64,000 nt of DNA from the NCBI GenBank assembly GCA_030761205.1, contig JAULJL010000003.1, forward strand, positions 30,634,123 to 30,698,122, written 5' to 3'. Under the pieces are notes generated by a model, which saw nothing but the letters and a program-made list of their open reading frames with translations, was not told where the DNA came from and did no database searches. The translations under genes were made by a program, and so were the position numbers. Below are positions 12,015 through 24,945 of the stretch, piece by piece (the first letter of the stretch is position 1; each line of letters opens with the position of its first letter). This stretch comes from Fremontodendron californicum (taxonomy: Eukaryota; Streptophyta; Magnoliopsida; Malvales; Malvaceae).

Positions 12015-15000
12015 TGTCGCAACCTAAAAAAAAAAATAACGACGAGTCTCATCGCAAGACTTTATTATTCGTTAGGCGTGACATTAAAAAAAATCGAGGA
12101 AAAGTCGACTTAATTCCTCTAGAAAAATGAAGGTTTTGAAAATGACCTTAAAAAAGACATGGAGTCGCCACCAATCTTTTTTAGCTAGGTGTGATCGGCC
12201 ACCTATTAAAACCGGTTTTATAAAATATTTTAAAAATTAATTAAAACATTTTAAAAACCAATTTCAAGTCTGCGTTTTAAACCAGAGAAATCAAAGAAGC
12301 GGGTTCGGGAGTCGGTTACGTGTGGGGAAGGATTAGCACCCCCACAACGCCCGTATAAATCGGTACCTTATTAATCGTGTGTTATCTCAAGTCTCGGTAA
12401 AAAGTTGGTTTTAAATTTAGTATTTCAAGTTAATTCCCAATTTAAAGAAAAATAATTTCATTTTTTTTATTGAAAATGATCCAGAATTTATAAATTCAAA
12501 ATTTTCCTATATTCCCCAACAAACGTGGCAAAATATAGAAATTTTTATTAGTTTTGGAAAACTTTCCGAATCATTCTCTTTTTTGAAAGAAAGATATTCC
12601 TTTATTAATGATAATTGATGATATTCCCTCCAGCAAACCCGGTAGAGAACTCATGAATTATTTTAACTCGGGAATATCTTTATTTTTATTGAAAACCATT
12701 ATCTTTTGAAAACATTTAAAATAAATGAATACATATATGCTAAATAAAGATAACTAAATAAAAGCATAGGATATCATGAAATATTCGAAACCATATAATA
12801 AACCATGTAACATCAAAAAATATAAATCAAAATAACAACAATATCATAGAAATTATTATAGCAAGAATCACATATTATATAAAATGCATGAATATAAAAA
12901 TGCAATGCATGAAATGTATTTTTTTCCTTTAATTAAGGAAATCCGTATATCTAAAAAGATATCCGGCTACCTTAGGAAAATATGTCAAATTAAATATTCT
13001 AAAACCAAAATACTTTGTGATTGTTTGAAAACAATTTTGAAAAGCTTGAATTAAAAATAAAAACTGGGCTAATTTCTTTAAAATGGCTCTAATTTCCTAA
13101 GTTTAAAAAATCCGGACTTGACTACCCTTAACCCGGGACTTGAAAAACCATTTTTAGAGTTTGAAAAGGCTTAGAAATTACCCTAAGTCAGTAGCTAACC
13201 CTTCTAATCAGCCCACTCTAAGTAAATTAACCAAAACAGAAAATTGTTTTTTTTTTTAAACTCAATTCTGACTCCACTGTCCAGTTTTAATCCGCGAATT
13301 TTTATCCTATTTTTAAAAATTCCAAAAATTCTAAAACAAATAATGGAAACTCAGAACATGTAAAACTACACGAAAAAAAATCGGCTTAATTTTCGAATCA
13401 AAGATGAATTCCCAGAAAAATCAGAGATGTACGAGTTTTTGGAGGAGAAAAAACTGCTTTGTTTTTCTTTAAATTCAATTCTGACTCCACTGTCCAGTTT
13501 TAATCCACGATTTTTTACCCTATTTTAAAAAATTCCAAAAATTCTTAAAAAAATACTGGAGACTCACGACATTTAAAACTACACGAAAAAAAATCGGCTT
13601 AATTTTTTGATCAAATATGAATTCCCAGAAAAATCAGAGATGTACGAGTTTTTGGAGGAGAAAAAACTGCTTTGTTTTTCTTTAAATTCAATCCTGACTC
13701 CACTGTCCAGTTTTAATCCACGATTTTTTACCCTATTTATAAAAATTCCAAAAATTCTAAAAAAAAATACTGGAGACTCAGGACATATAAAACTACATGA
13801 GAAAAAATTGGCTTAATTTTCTGATCAAAGATGAATTCCCAGAAAAATCGGAGATGTACGAGTTTTGGGTGGAAAAAAAACTGCTTTGCCAATACATTTA
13901 TTTTGTCTTTGATAAAATCATTTAAAAATAAAAATAAAAATATTTGAAACTCATAAAATGACTTGAAAGCAGTAGCTAGGACTTTTTGAAAGTTAGATAA
14001 AAATTGGCTAAGTAAAAAAAATCACAAAGGTAGAATAATCAATTTGACAAACTTAATTTTCCACAAGTGTGCTCAAGAGAGCATGACTTTGAACCATTAA
14101 TTGGCTCAAGTCATTATTCAAGTGGCATGAACATGAAATGCATGAAACAATGCAGCAAACATAATGCATGAAATGCATGGATCTAAACCTAAATGTAAGG
14201 AAAATGCATGACATAAATAATATGGCCTAGACCTAACATGAACTTGCATGGCATTTAATGTAACCTAGACCTAAGACATGCATGGCATTTTCACAAACAC
14301 AAGGCATGCTTAATTCAAAAATCCAACCAAATATCATGCAAATGCAAAAACCTAACAACTAGCATGACAAAAAATACAACACACAATGCAAAACACATGG
14401 AGTAGCCAAATGGCCCCAAGCTCCAACAAGCATGGCATTTTCACAAACACTTGGTATGCTAGCATGAAAAACTAAGTCATAACACAAAAATCACACAAGC
14501 ATTTTCACAAACACCTAATATACCAAATCTAAAACATGCTCACTAAGATATAAAACAAGAATCATGCAAAGAATCACACAAGCATTTTCACAAACACTTA
14601 ATATGCTAACTCTAAAACATGCTCAAATTTAAACAACATGAAAACAGAAAATTAAAAATGCAAAAACATGATATCTAAGACATAAATGGCAACAAACAAA
14701 GCAACCAAATTAAATATAACTTAAGAACATGAAATAACATAACACTTAAAACATCAAAAACAAAGAAAATAGCATAAACAATATGGTAAAATGAATTGAA
14801 ACAACAACTTAAAATAAATAATGTAGGCCATTTGGCCATGGTGAGTTTATTGTAAAAACAAAATGTAAAAAAATATACTTAAGAAAGGAAATGAAGGAAG
14901 AACAAGAAACATTATTTTAAAATGAAAACTCACCAAGTAGAGATTAAAATAGCAAAAAACAAGAATAGAAAATGAAAGTGCAAGAGTTGGTGCTCAAGAG

Positions 15001-16843
15001 CAACCTCAAGAAGCTAATATTTCAAGCTTTTCTCTTCAAACTTTCCTTTATTTCTAAACTTTTCTTTTTTTGCTCTCAACCAAGAAGATAAAAACTAAGA
15101 AAAACTAAGAGAAATCAGCCAAAATGGAAAAGAAGAAACCAAAATCTGCCTCCCCTCCCTTAGGGCTAGCCTTAATGCATGGTTATATAGCCTCCAAGAT
15201 GTTGTCATTTTTGTGTAACCTAATTTCCATCAAATGGCAAATAATTCAAGATCAAAAGTCATGAAATTACCACCTTTAGATTAGCATCTCAGCCCTCTCA
15301 AATTACAGCTATGCAAAAATAATGTTGACATCTTTCTTAACCTATGTGGTTTAATCACCATGGCTTGATCAAAGAGAATGGTTAACTAACTCTTGATTTT
15401 TAACCACTTGATTAAAAAAAAAATTAGAAGCTTCCTCCTTTCTTTGGGCTTGGGCATGCCAGCACTTCTCTTTTCCAGCCCAACTCTGATTTTTTTGAAG
15501 GGCCAAAAAAGCCCTTTTCGGTTGCTTGGGTGAAATGACCATTTTGCCCCCCGGATGCAAATAAATATCAAACGGACTCCAAATTCAATTTTTCTTTTTT
15601 TAATACTTCCAAAATAATAAAATATTGAGTTCTGGAAGCTTTCAAAATTATCCGAGTCCGTTTGCTATTTATTTGGATTTTTTCTTCCCAAAAATGCCCT
15701 TTTATGCCCCTACATTTTACCATTTTTTAAACGAGCTCCAAATCAAGATTTTTCTTCACCAATCTCTTCAAAATAATTAAAAAGTGTGATCTGGAAGTTT
15801 TCATAATTTTTGGAGCTCATTTGGTATTTTTTTGGGATTTATCGGCTTGAATTACTGCATAGGAGGCCCGAGATTTGGCCATTTTACAAACGAACTCGGA
15901 ATCAAGATTTTCTTTCGCCAATCTCTTCCAAATAATTTAAAATTGAGATTTGCCAAATTTCAGAATTTTTGGAGTCCATTTGCTATTTTTCCGGGATTTA
16001 TCTTTTTAAATTACTGCATAAGAAGCCCGGGATTTGGCCACTTTGCAAACGAACTCGGAATCAAGATTTTCTTTCTCCAATCTCTTTCAAATGATTTAAG
16101 AATGAGATTGACAAATTTTCCATAATTTTCGGAGTCCATTTGCTATTTTTCCCAAATTTTTCCAATTTTACCCTTTAACCTCCGAAACCCGGTTTTGCTC
16201 AAAACAAGTCCGATTTTCAGATTTTCTTCAATCTGAGCCTTGGGCTATCCTTTTTAATCATTCCTCATCCATTGGGGGCTTTGTTCTTACCAAGTCGGGC
16301 CATTTCTGTGATTCTTCCCGATTTCACCGAAATCCACTAAAAACCCTAATTCTCGGTTTTCTCCCGGATTGACTTTTTTTTGGTTTTTCTTGCAAGTGAC
16401 TTCTCCATTACCCGTAGTCAGTGCTTATCTTTCATTTGGAACCTTCAATTTCGACCAGTTTGATCGTTTAAGCACTTTTCCCCAAATTTCTCGGATTAGG
16501 GTTTCCTTTCTACTGAATCTCCAAATCCCAACTTCCGAACTCCATATCTTTCAATGTAGACCTCAGATTATCAAAATTCTTTCGCCATTTTTCAATTGAA
16601 CTTAAAATCTTGATTTTGAAAGTGGGTTGACTTTTTCAGTAGTTGACTTTCTGGGGTTGACTTTTTCGGGTTGACTTTTTCGAGGTTGACTTTTTTTTCA
16701 AGTTTGACTTTTTGTGCTCGCCCTCTTAAACTAAGTCTCGGAGTACCACCTGCAGGATGAAAACAGTCTTTTTACACTTGGGAACATCAATATGGGAAGA
16801 AAACATACCTGTTTAGTGGTCCGGACAAAATTAGGTGTCTACA
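12015..16843 (-). mobile_element. LARD-A 5' LTR (4829 bp, minus strand)
   Basis: Inverted counterpart of the LTR at 2741-7405, with the same TGTAGACACC and GGTTGCGACA termini. It is about 164 bp longer. Most of this comes from an extra copy of a 159-bp unit (marker ATTACTGCAT at 15851 and again at 16010) for which the other LTR has one fewer. Identity between the two LTRs is high by eye, though they belong to different insertions. Beyond 16843 lies the antisense-ORF region of the gypsy element that LARD-A invaded. Confidence 0.9.
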
Positions 16844-16879
16844 CTAGCCAATCTTTTTAACGTAGTTTGTTGTTTTTTT

Positions 16880-17679
16880 TCAGAATTTGGTCGCGACCTT
16901 GGCTGTATATAACATGTCGGGGAGGCGAACACCCGTCTTCGCGACGTGGAGGGGGATCTCCAGCTCAAGTCTACCCGTGTGATAGAGAGTTGGAAATGGT
17001 TTTGAAGACTAAGAAGGAAAAAGCCAAGGTTGTTGAGGACAAAGTGGTCACCAGCGAACAGTCCTGCCTGGCCAAAGTAGAGGAGTCTGAGAAACAGGCC
17101 ACACTTTTTCGCGGTCAACTTACCAAAGAAAAGGACCGCGTTAAGGCCAGGGACAAAGAGATCAAAGTCCTGAAGTAGAATTTGGCGGAGAAAGAGAAGA
17201 AGAGAGAGACTGTTGTGGCCAAGGCTGTGAAGGCTGAGAAGAAGGGACATGCTCTTAAGCTACAGAAGGCCTTGGAGGCAAAAGAGGGCGAAGTGGTCGA
17301 GGTGGCCCTTGGGATGGTGAACGAATTTAGGGCGACCACCCTTACTGGAGTGCAATTGATATATGGGCTCCTTGAGTGTAAGGGAATAGACTTTGGGGCC
17401 ATTACGAATCCTCTTGAGGGCTTTGACCCTACATGCCTTGAGATGCCCTCCTTGGAGAGGTTAAGAGTAGATTATGAGATTGCCTCTAGGTCTGGTGTCC
17501 CTACGACGCCACAAATTGATGGCGTGCCCTCCACTCCGCAAGATGAGCTGCCACCATCTGGTGCTGCCACAGGGGAGATGCTTGCAGCTCTAGAGGGTGA
17601 GCTGCCCCCATCTGCTACAGTGACAGAGGAGATGCTTGCAACTGATGCTCTTATTGTGGATCCTCTTGAAGATGGCTAA
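16880..17679 (+). pseudogene. Antisense ORF (aORF) of the Tat-like element, 3' exon with one stop
   Basis: A plus-strand frame, opposite to pol, runs to a stop at 17677-17679. It is broken by an in-frame TAG at 17176-17178. The middle is strongly charged and heptad-like (many Lys, Glu and Ala), suggesting a coiled coil. The tail is acidic and Pro-rich with two similar ELPPS...EEMLA blocks. Just upstream, TTTTTTTTCAG at about 16870-16880 looks like a splice acceptor, so the visible part may be a last exon. The 5' remainder was displaced by LARD-A. Antisense ORFs at this place are known in Retand and other Tat elements; their function is unknown. A polyadenylation-like AT-rich stretch follows at about 17760-17800. 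Confidence 0.6.
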
Positions 17680-18014
17680 GTTAGGGATCCAGCTATTGTA
17701 GTTGGGGGGTGATGTAACTGGGGCGGGTAGTGGTCCTCTAGGTGAGGACCTTGTACATAATACTTAGGAAATTTGTAATCTTTCTTTTTTATCAATGAAA
17801 AGCATGTTTGGTTTCCCTTTGTTTGCCTTCTTCTCTGCTTATTTTGTCTTTGCTGTTCATTTTGGAGTTTGCCTTTGTGCGTATTGTTGGTGTGTTGGCA
17901 GACTACTAGACTTGTTGCAGGTTGCTACTTTTTCTGGTTGTTCGTGTGAGTGTAAGGGTCAGATAGAGACGAATAGTCATGCTGGCGCGCATGGTGTACG
18001 TGGACGGATGGATG

Positions 18015-18870
18015 GATGGATGCGCTAGTTAGAGGCTATTGGGCGTATAGTATGGCGTCTTATTGCGAGCGCACATGGTGGATGCGAGGATGGATGGGCC
18101 AGTTAGAGGCCATTGAGCGTGCAGCATGACGTCTTATTGCGAGCGCACATGATGGATGCGAGGATAGATGGGCTAGTTAGAGGCCATTGGCCGTGGTGCA
18201 TGGTGTCTTATTGCGAGCGCACATGGTGGACGTGAGGATGGATGAGCCAGTTAGAGGCCATTGGGCGTGCAACATGGAGTTTTATTGCGAGCGCACATGG
18301 TGGATGCGAGGATGGATGGGCCAATTAGAGGCTATTGGGCGTGCAGTATGGCGTCTTATTGCGAGCGCACATGGTGGACGGGATGATGGATAGGCCAATT
18401 AGAGGTCATTGGGCGTGCAGTATGGCGTCTTATTTCGAGCGCACATGGTGGACGCGAGGATGGATGGGCCAGTTAGAGGCTATTGGGCTTGCAGCATGGC
18501 GTCTTATCGCGAGCACACATGGTGGACGCGAGGAAGAATGGGTCAGTTAGAGGCCATTGGGCTTGCAGCATGGCGTCTTATTGCGAGCGCACATGGTGGA
18601 CGCGAGGATGGATGGGCCAGTTAAAGGTCATTTGGTGTGCAGCATGGCGTCTTATTGCGAGCGCACATGGTGGACGCGAGGATGAATGGGCCAGTTAGAG
18701 GTCATTGGGCATGCAGCATGGCGTCTTATTGTGAGTTTACATGGTGGACGCAAGGATGGATGGGCCAGTTAAAGACCATTAGGCGTGCAGCATGGCGTCT
18801 TATTGCGAGCGCACATGGTGGACACGAGGATGGATGAGCCAATTAGAGGCCATTGGGCAAAGTGTTGGCT
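18015..18870. repeat. 74-bp tandem array (about 11 units)
   Basis: Units contain CTTATTGCGAGCGCACATGG and GATGGATGGGCCAGTTAGAG. The spacing is 74 bp, seen for example between matching points at 18335, 18409 and 18483. The 74-bp period is not a multiple of three, so the overlapping plus-strand frames drift through the same repeat and are not genes. The array sits between the ends of the antisense ORF and pol, a usual place for satellites in Tat elements. Confidence 0.92.
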
Positions 18871-19049
18871 TTTTTATTTTTCTTGCAAAAGGCAAGTTGT
18901 ATTATTATTCTTATGAGGGAAGATACAACTTGTACATAAGATTACAGGAAATATTTCTTCAAGTGGTTTGCATTCCAAGTCCTAGGTATAGGGCTTTCGT
19001 CCATTCGTTCCAACGCGTAGGCTCCAAAACCAATCTTCTTTGCACCTTG

Positions 19050-20018
19050 TAGAAGCCTTCCCAGTTCGGGGCCATCTTTCCCTGTTCACCCGTGGGCCTG
19101 CTGGCTTCACAACTTCCGAGGACAAGGTCGCCGACTTGGAACTATCTGCCTTTGACCTTTTAGTTATAGTGGACGACCTGATGTGATCTGGCGGCTTGTT
19201 TGACTTATTGCCCAGTCTCTGGTTTCTTCTAAGAGATCTAGATTTCTTCTGAGTGCTTTTTCGCTGGTGGCGGGGTCGTAGTGAGCTGTTCTCAAGGAAT
19301 TAATGTCTATCTCGGCTGGTATCACAGCCTATGTTCCATACATCAAGTTGAAAGGGGTCTCGCCCGTGCTGGAGTGGGATGTGGTCCTGATGGCCCATAA
19401 TATTCCTGACATTTCTTCTAGCCATACCCTCTTGGCATCGTCGAGCTTCTTCTTTAGGTCTTGGAGGATTTTCTTGTTCATCGCCTCCACTTGCCCATTT
19501 GTTTGGGGGTGCTTGACCGAACTGCGCGTAAGCAGGATTTTGAAGTTTTCACAAAATTTCTTCAACTTGCCCAAGGGAACTGTGCACCATTGTCCGCCAC
19601 GATGGTGTTGGGGACTCCGTATCTGCACCCCATGGACTTTCAAACGAAGTTCTCAATTACCCTTTCTGTAATGGTTGCCACGGCTTTTGCTTCTACCCAT
19701 TTAGTGAAGTATTCGCAGGCGACAACCACAAACTTCTTCTGCCCTATGGCAATTGGGAAAGGCCCCAAGATGTCTATCCCTCATATCGCAAAGGGCCATG
19801 GGCTCTATAACTTGTTAGGCAGTTCTGTTGGCTGCCTTGGGACCATGGTGAACTTTTGGTATTTGTCACACTTTTTTACCAACTTTATAGCATCTTTCTT
19901 CATTGTCGGCCAGTAAAAACCCTGTCTGAGTGCTTTCTGTGTTAAAGACCTGCCCCCATGTGATTTTCACATACTCCTTCATGGATCTCCCGGAGGATAT
20001 ACTCAGCCTCTGGTGGTG
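19050..20018 (-). pseudogene. Integrase domain of the Tat-like element (degenerate)
   Basis: The minus strand encodes the end of the zinc-binding segment (GFYWPTMKKDA...KKCDKYQ) and the catalytic core. The core shows GIDILGPFPIAIGQKKF with the first Asp, then EYFTKWVEAKAV, then VPNTIVADNG with the second Asp, and a NGQVEAMNKKIL segment where the Glu is expected. TAG and TGA stops lie between about 19775 and 19800, and frameshifts separate the core pieces. Only the 19329-19643 part remains open (104 codons). It would insert the element's cDNA, but it cannot be functional here. Confidence 0.8.
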
Positions 20019-20680
20019 CTAAACACTCAACAAGGATTCACTAATTGATTTTCTGTACAGAGTGTCGCCCATTATTGTGTATCTGGCAGTTCTTCTTCTA
20101 AATCTGAGTTGTTCTTTGGGGTCGTCGGGTGTCGTCCCATTCACAAGGAAGTTTGTGATGCCTGTCAACCAACTTTGTTCGTTAGCTATTGGGAGGATCT
20201 CTGTGCCCTCTTGATGGCTCGACAAAGGACGGTGTTCCAGGAGGATCTTTCCTCTTTGTCTTATCTCAATGGCGGAGACGAGCTTGGACAAAGAGTATGC
20301 CCTGACATTTTCTTCTCTGGCGATCTGCTGGATTACCAACTGATTGAAGCGCAGTTTTAGGTCCATGAACTTTTTATGATACTTTACCAAGGCGGGCTCC
20401 CTTACTTCATACTCTCCGTTCACCTACTTTGCTACCAATTGGGAGTCGATAAACACAGATAGTCTTGCGGCCTCGAGTTTGAGTGCCAACTCTAGCCCCT
20501 CCAGAAGGGCCTCATATTCTGTTGCATTTTTCGAGACAAGGAAGTCGAAAGACAAGCCGTACTACCATTCACTTTTTTTGGGGTCAATCAACAGGATTCC
20601 GGCCCCTGATCCCTCTTTTCCTGAGGATTCATCTAGATACAAAGTCCACATGCCCCTTGGGGCGACCTCCTATTGCTGGG
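20019..20680 (-). pseudogene. Second (archaeal-type) RNase H domain of the Tat-like element
   Basis: On the minus strand MWTLYLDESSGKEGSGAG is followed by ILLIDP, the typical start of the additional RNase H of Tat elements, with the catalytic Asp in LYLDES. Later parts include a FIDSQLVA-like segment and the open piece 20019-20423 (LVKYHKKFMDLKLRF...IAREENVRAYSLSKL). At least one stop and one frameshift separate the pieces. The domain's presence supports the lineage assignment. Confidence 0.7.
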
Positions 20681-20689
20681 GTTTTTGTA

Positions 20690-22175
20690 TTAGGGTTGGC
20701 TCTGTGGGTGGTGGTTGTGCCCCCCATCTCTAAGGTTCGGTGGTGTCTCTTCGGGGTAGCGGATTGGCGCCGTGATGGTGCTGTCAAAGGAGCATTCAGC
20801 TATAAAGTCCGCCAAAGCCTGGGCCTTGATGGCCTTCCTTGGCTCCAAACCAAACTCACTTAGCTCAACACTCCACTTGGCCATTCTGCCCGCCGTGTCT
20901 ACCTTTTGCAAAACTTCCCTTAGCGGTTGATCCGTCAATACCGTGATGAGAAGGGCCTGGAAATACTGCCCCAGGCGCCTACCGGCCACTATCAGAGCAT
21001 AAGTGGTTTTTTCCAGCCAGGTGTAGTTAACTTCTCCATTCTGCAGGGCTCGACTGACATGATAAACTGATGTTTGGTGACCTTCTTTTTCTTTAAGGAG
21101 CATGGCAGCTACGATTTTGTCTGAGGCTGCCAGGTAGACATACAGCTGATCTCCTGGCAAGGGATTGGTGAGCAGAGGCGGCGAGCACAAACACTTTTTT
21201 AGTTCTTCGAAAGCCTTCTTGAAATCTTCTGTCCATTGATACCTGGAGGCTCCTCTGAACACTTTGAAGAAAGGTAAGCACCTGTCTGCGAGCTTAGACA
21301 TGAACCTATTGAGGGCTACCACCCTGCCGGTAAGTCTTTGCATTTCTTTAGTGTTTCTTGGCAGACACATGCGTAAGATTGCCTGATTTTTTTTTTCGAA
21401 TTTGCTTCTATTCCTCTGTCGGAGACCATAAAACCAAGGAATTTCGCTGCTCCTAGTGCGAATGCATATTTTTTCGGATTCAACCTTATGTTGTACTTCC
21501 TAATGATGCCAAAGGCTTCTCCCAGATCCCAGATATGTTGGTCTAGCGAGGAGCTTTTAACCAGTATGTCGTCTACATATACTTCCATACTCCGCCCGAT
21601 TTGGTCCTTGAAGAGTTTGTTTACCAACCTTTGGTAGGTGGCTCCTACGTTCTTTAGCCCGAAGGGCATACTTGGTAGCAGAATAGACCCTCCTCCATCA
21701 CAAAGGACGTCTTGTCTTGGTCTTCGGGGTTCATTTTGATCTGGTTGTAGCCAGAGAAAGCGTCCATAAAACTTAGGTATTTGTGTCCTGCTGAGGAGTC
21801 AACCAATCGATTTATGGCTGGTCAAGGGAAGCTGTCTTTAGGGCAAGCCTTGTTCTAATCTGTGAAGTCTACACACATTAGCCATTTACCACTAGCATTT
21901 TTCACCATCACTATGTTGGCGAGCCAATATGGGTAGACCACTTCTTTGATGATATCAGCGGCGAGCAGTTTCTCAACTTCTTCTCTAACCGTCCTAACTT
22001 TCTCATGGGCGAACTGGCGCTTCTTTTGTCTGACCGGCTTTGCTGCTGGGTTCATATTTAGGGAGTGGGTGATAACACTCGAGTCTATTTCGGGCATGTC
22101 AACCGCTGACCATGCAAAGATATCGATGTTTTCTTGCAACATGGCCACCAATGGCCATTTTTCTTTACCTCTCAA
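20690..22175 (-). pseudogene. Reverse transcriptase-RNase H of the Tat-like element (degenerate)
   Basis: Three minus-strand pieces together form RT-RH. 21855-22175 has the N-terminal part (DIFAWSAVDMPEI, VEKLLAADIIKEV and the fingers up to KWLMCVDFTD). 21316-21669 has MPFGLKNVGATYQRLVNKLF and the catalytic YVDDILVKS box. 20690-21370 covers the connection (RLTGRVVALNRFMSK) and the first RNase H. The stretch 21670-21855 still shows GYNQIKMNPEDQDKTSF-type residues but is out of frame. The RLTGRVVALNRF connection is typical of the Tat lineage rather than Athila. Confidence 0.85.
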
Positions 22176-22479
22176 ATAGGACCCCGACCTTGGTTGTTTT
22201 AGACGGGTTTTCTGGATCCAAAGGGACTATCTTTGTTTGCTCTTTAGGCTCCGCCTTATACTGACTTGTTTCTACCCTGTTGTCTAAGCTTTCCAATGTG
22301 AGCATGGTTTTATCAATCAGGTTGACCTGGGTTTCTATCAATTGCCCCCCTGTTTCTTTCTTTTGCCCCTCTGCTTCTGCCATATCGAGGTCATGCTCAA
22401 CGCCTTGGTATTTTTTTGCAATCTGTATGGACAACACGTGGCACTGTCGCACTGTTTGCTAATCTGTCTTCATGTAATC

Positions 22480-23010
22480 GATTCCCATGGGTGTTAGGAA
22501 TTTTACTGTCAGGCAGTAGACGGCGGCCATTATCATTGCCTTTCTCATCGCGGCCTCCCAAGGAATGCGTTGTAGGCAGAAGGCTGGTCGACTACTAGGA
22601 ACTCAGAGATGACGATGAGCGTATGGTCGCCATCTCCCATTGTTATTGGCAGGGTGATTGACCCTTTGACTATAATTGGCTGATTCGCAAAACTGAAGAT
22701 TCGGCTTGCTGGCTTCAGATCTTTCTCAGGGATGCCCATCTTTTTAAAGGCTTCCAACTGAATAACTTCCATTGCTCTATAACGCTGTCGACGAGGACCC
22801 TTTTTATCTGAAATTCCCGATTGTGGCCGCCACAATAATCGGGTCGTTATCATTGTCTTCCAAGATGTCGACATCGTTATCAGTGAAGCCTACCATCCAG
22901 TTTTTATTCTGCTTTGCCCGTTTGGGGGTTGTATCGATTGCCATTATGCTTCTTAGGTGGGTTTTTCTTTTGGAATTACTGGCGGTCCATTCTTCTTTGC
23001 CTCCCACTAT
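22480..23010 (-). pseudogene. Aspartic protease region of the Tat-like element (degenerate)
   Basis: Minus strand: the piece ending DQPSAYNAFLGRP is the usual C-terminal end of Tat-type retropepsins, preceded by ITLPITMGDGDHTLIVISEF. An upstream frame (22804-23013) carries the VDILEDNDND-type segment where the active-site region should lie. No clean DTG/DSG triad is readable because of frameshifts. The protease would cleave the Gag-Pol polyprotein. Confidence 0.65.
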
Positions 23011-23019
23011 CATGTTTAT

Positions 23020-24935
23020 ACCTCCTGTATCGTTTTTTCCCTTCTGCCCTACCTGTGTTCCTCTGACTGTTCGCCAATGACTGCCCCTGTTGGGCCTCTG
23101 TCTTCCTTACAAACTGTTTGATCTGCCTTTTTCTGATAGCGGTCTCGATTGCATCTTTCAAAGACCTTCAATCATCCGTGCTGTGTCCCACATCGTTGTG
23201 ATAGTTGCACCTTTCCTTGGAGTTAAGGCGCAAGGGATTGTCTTTCATAGGGTATAGCACTCCCAAGATACCCTTGAGGGTTATTGTATTCAATATGTAC
23301 GCCTTTGAAGCTTTGAGAGGGGTCTACTCGTCGAACTTAGAGTATGTGGCTCTTTTCCCTCTTCGCCAGTGGCCTTAGACGGCTCTATCCGTGTTATTCT
23401 GACAGGTCGTTCTTTGGCGGTGTGAGTCAAGACCCAACTGTCTCCTGTTGTCTTGGTATCCTTATTTGTTTTTTGGGGGGCGTCCCTGACCCTGTTGGTA
23501 GTCTGTTCTTTCATCGGGCCCCTCGGCCAGTTTCATTTTTTCTGTTTTGGCATACCTCTGGGCCTTCTCATACAGGTTGTAGAGTTTTTTCGGTTTCTCG
23601 TATGTCAGGACATATCAGGGGTGTTCGTGGCGAACCCCGTAGATGAACGCCTGTATGGGCCAGTCATCATGTAGGTCTTTGATTTCCATTATGGCAGAAT
23701 TGAACCTACGGATGTATTCTCTAAGGGTTTCATTTTTTTTCTGTCTTACTGCGAGGAAACTGGTCGGGTTTTGTAGGTTGCCTTGTTGGTGAGGAAGTGG
23801 GCAATGAAAGTTCTACCAAGCTTCTGAAAGCTGTCAATGGACCCTGCCAACAGCGAGTGGTACCAAGTTCTAGCGTGCACTCTGAGTGTCATAGGAAACA
23901 CTCGGCACTTTTGGGCATCAGTGGCCCCCAGCAAGTCAATGTAGTTTTTGTACTACACGAGGTGGTCCGTGGGGGTCCCTGGTGCAATAATAGGTTTTTT
24001 TAGGGAGCTTGATTATTTTGGGCACCAATTCTTGTCGGATTTCCAGGGTAAGAGGACTGTTGTCGCCCGTCATCATTCTCCCTCCCCGACTTTGTCTTTC
24101 ATCATGCTATGGACTTCTTTTCTTAGGGCCGCCATCTAGGCCTCGATAGTGCAAGCAGCCATCTCCTTATTGGCGGGCAGGTCCTCCTGGTTCCGGGGTC
24201 GCTCCTCGAAGCATTATCCCTTACTTTGTCTGTGGTCCCTGCTTGTGGCTGTTCGATGGCTGCCTCGATATAACGAGTTGTCACTGTTTTCTTCTTGGTT
24301 GTTATTGTTGCCCTTTTGGTTTGGTCCTACCTTTTGATGAGCCTGGTGGGCAGCATGGTGTTGCTCAGCCAATTGAGTTTGGAGGGTTTGAATTTGACAC
24401 ATGAGCATCTGGTACGTTGGGTCAACGTAGGGTAGCACAGGGGGTTGGAAAGCGATGCTGGGTGGTGGATGGTAGGGTTGGTTGCCAGTGGGGGCCAGGT
24501 GGCGGTATTTGGTGGTAGTGTGTCTGGTGGGTTCTCTTGGCCAGCTGGTGGTGGGTCTGCTCCGGGGACAAAGGAATTGCTTGTTTGTCCCGTGGCGTTA
24601 AACTGAGTTTCTAAGGGGTTGGAGAAGGCTATACGGGTGGTTTGCTGGGTGGCTGGAGGTATGTCTCGCAGTGGAGTCGTGAGGGTTGAGAACACTGGGG
24701 ATGGGGCTGTGAGTAGGCTCTGGTAGTAGGGCTGAGGGTAGAATAGCTGTTGGGGCCAGAAGTTAGGCATAAAAGGTGCTTGGTAGCTGGTGCCAAGTCC
24801 CAAGAGGTTGAGGGAGGTTTGTGGGGGAGGAGGGATTGAAAACTGCCCGTAATCGGGGGTGTGGAGGAGCTAGTGATGGGGGGTTGTACCTGGGTCTCCA
24901 GGTGAGGAGGTTTGTCGGATTGGTGGTAAAGACAT
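23020..24935 (-). pseudogene. Gag region of the Tat-like element (degenerate)
   Basis: The N-terminal part on the minus strand is rich in Pro, Gln, Thr and Asn (open pieces at 24327-24803 and 24214-24438, the latter with IQTLQTQLAEQHHAAHQAHQ, a short helical stretch). The conserved capsid core survives at 23746-23934, with TLRVHARTWYHSLLAGSIDS and SFQKLGRTFIAHF. The order of pieces is normal but several frame changes separate them, and the first ATG after the primer site soon meets a stop. Confidence 0.7.
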
Positions 24936-24945
24936 GGCTCGTCGT

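Noticed and set aside
18187..18837. A series of overlapping plus-strand ORFs with RAHMVDARMDG repeats
   Set aside because: The 74-bp repeat is not a multiple of three, so the frames shift unit by unit; they are shadows of the array.
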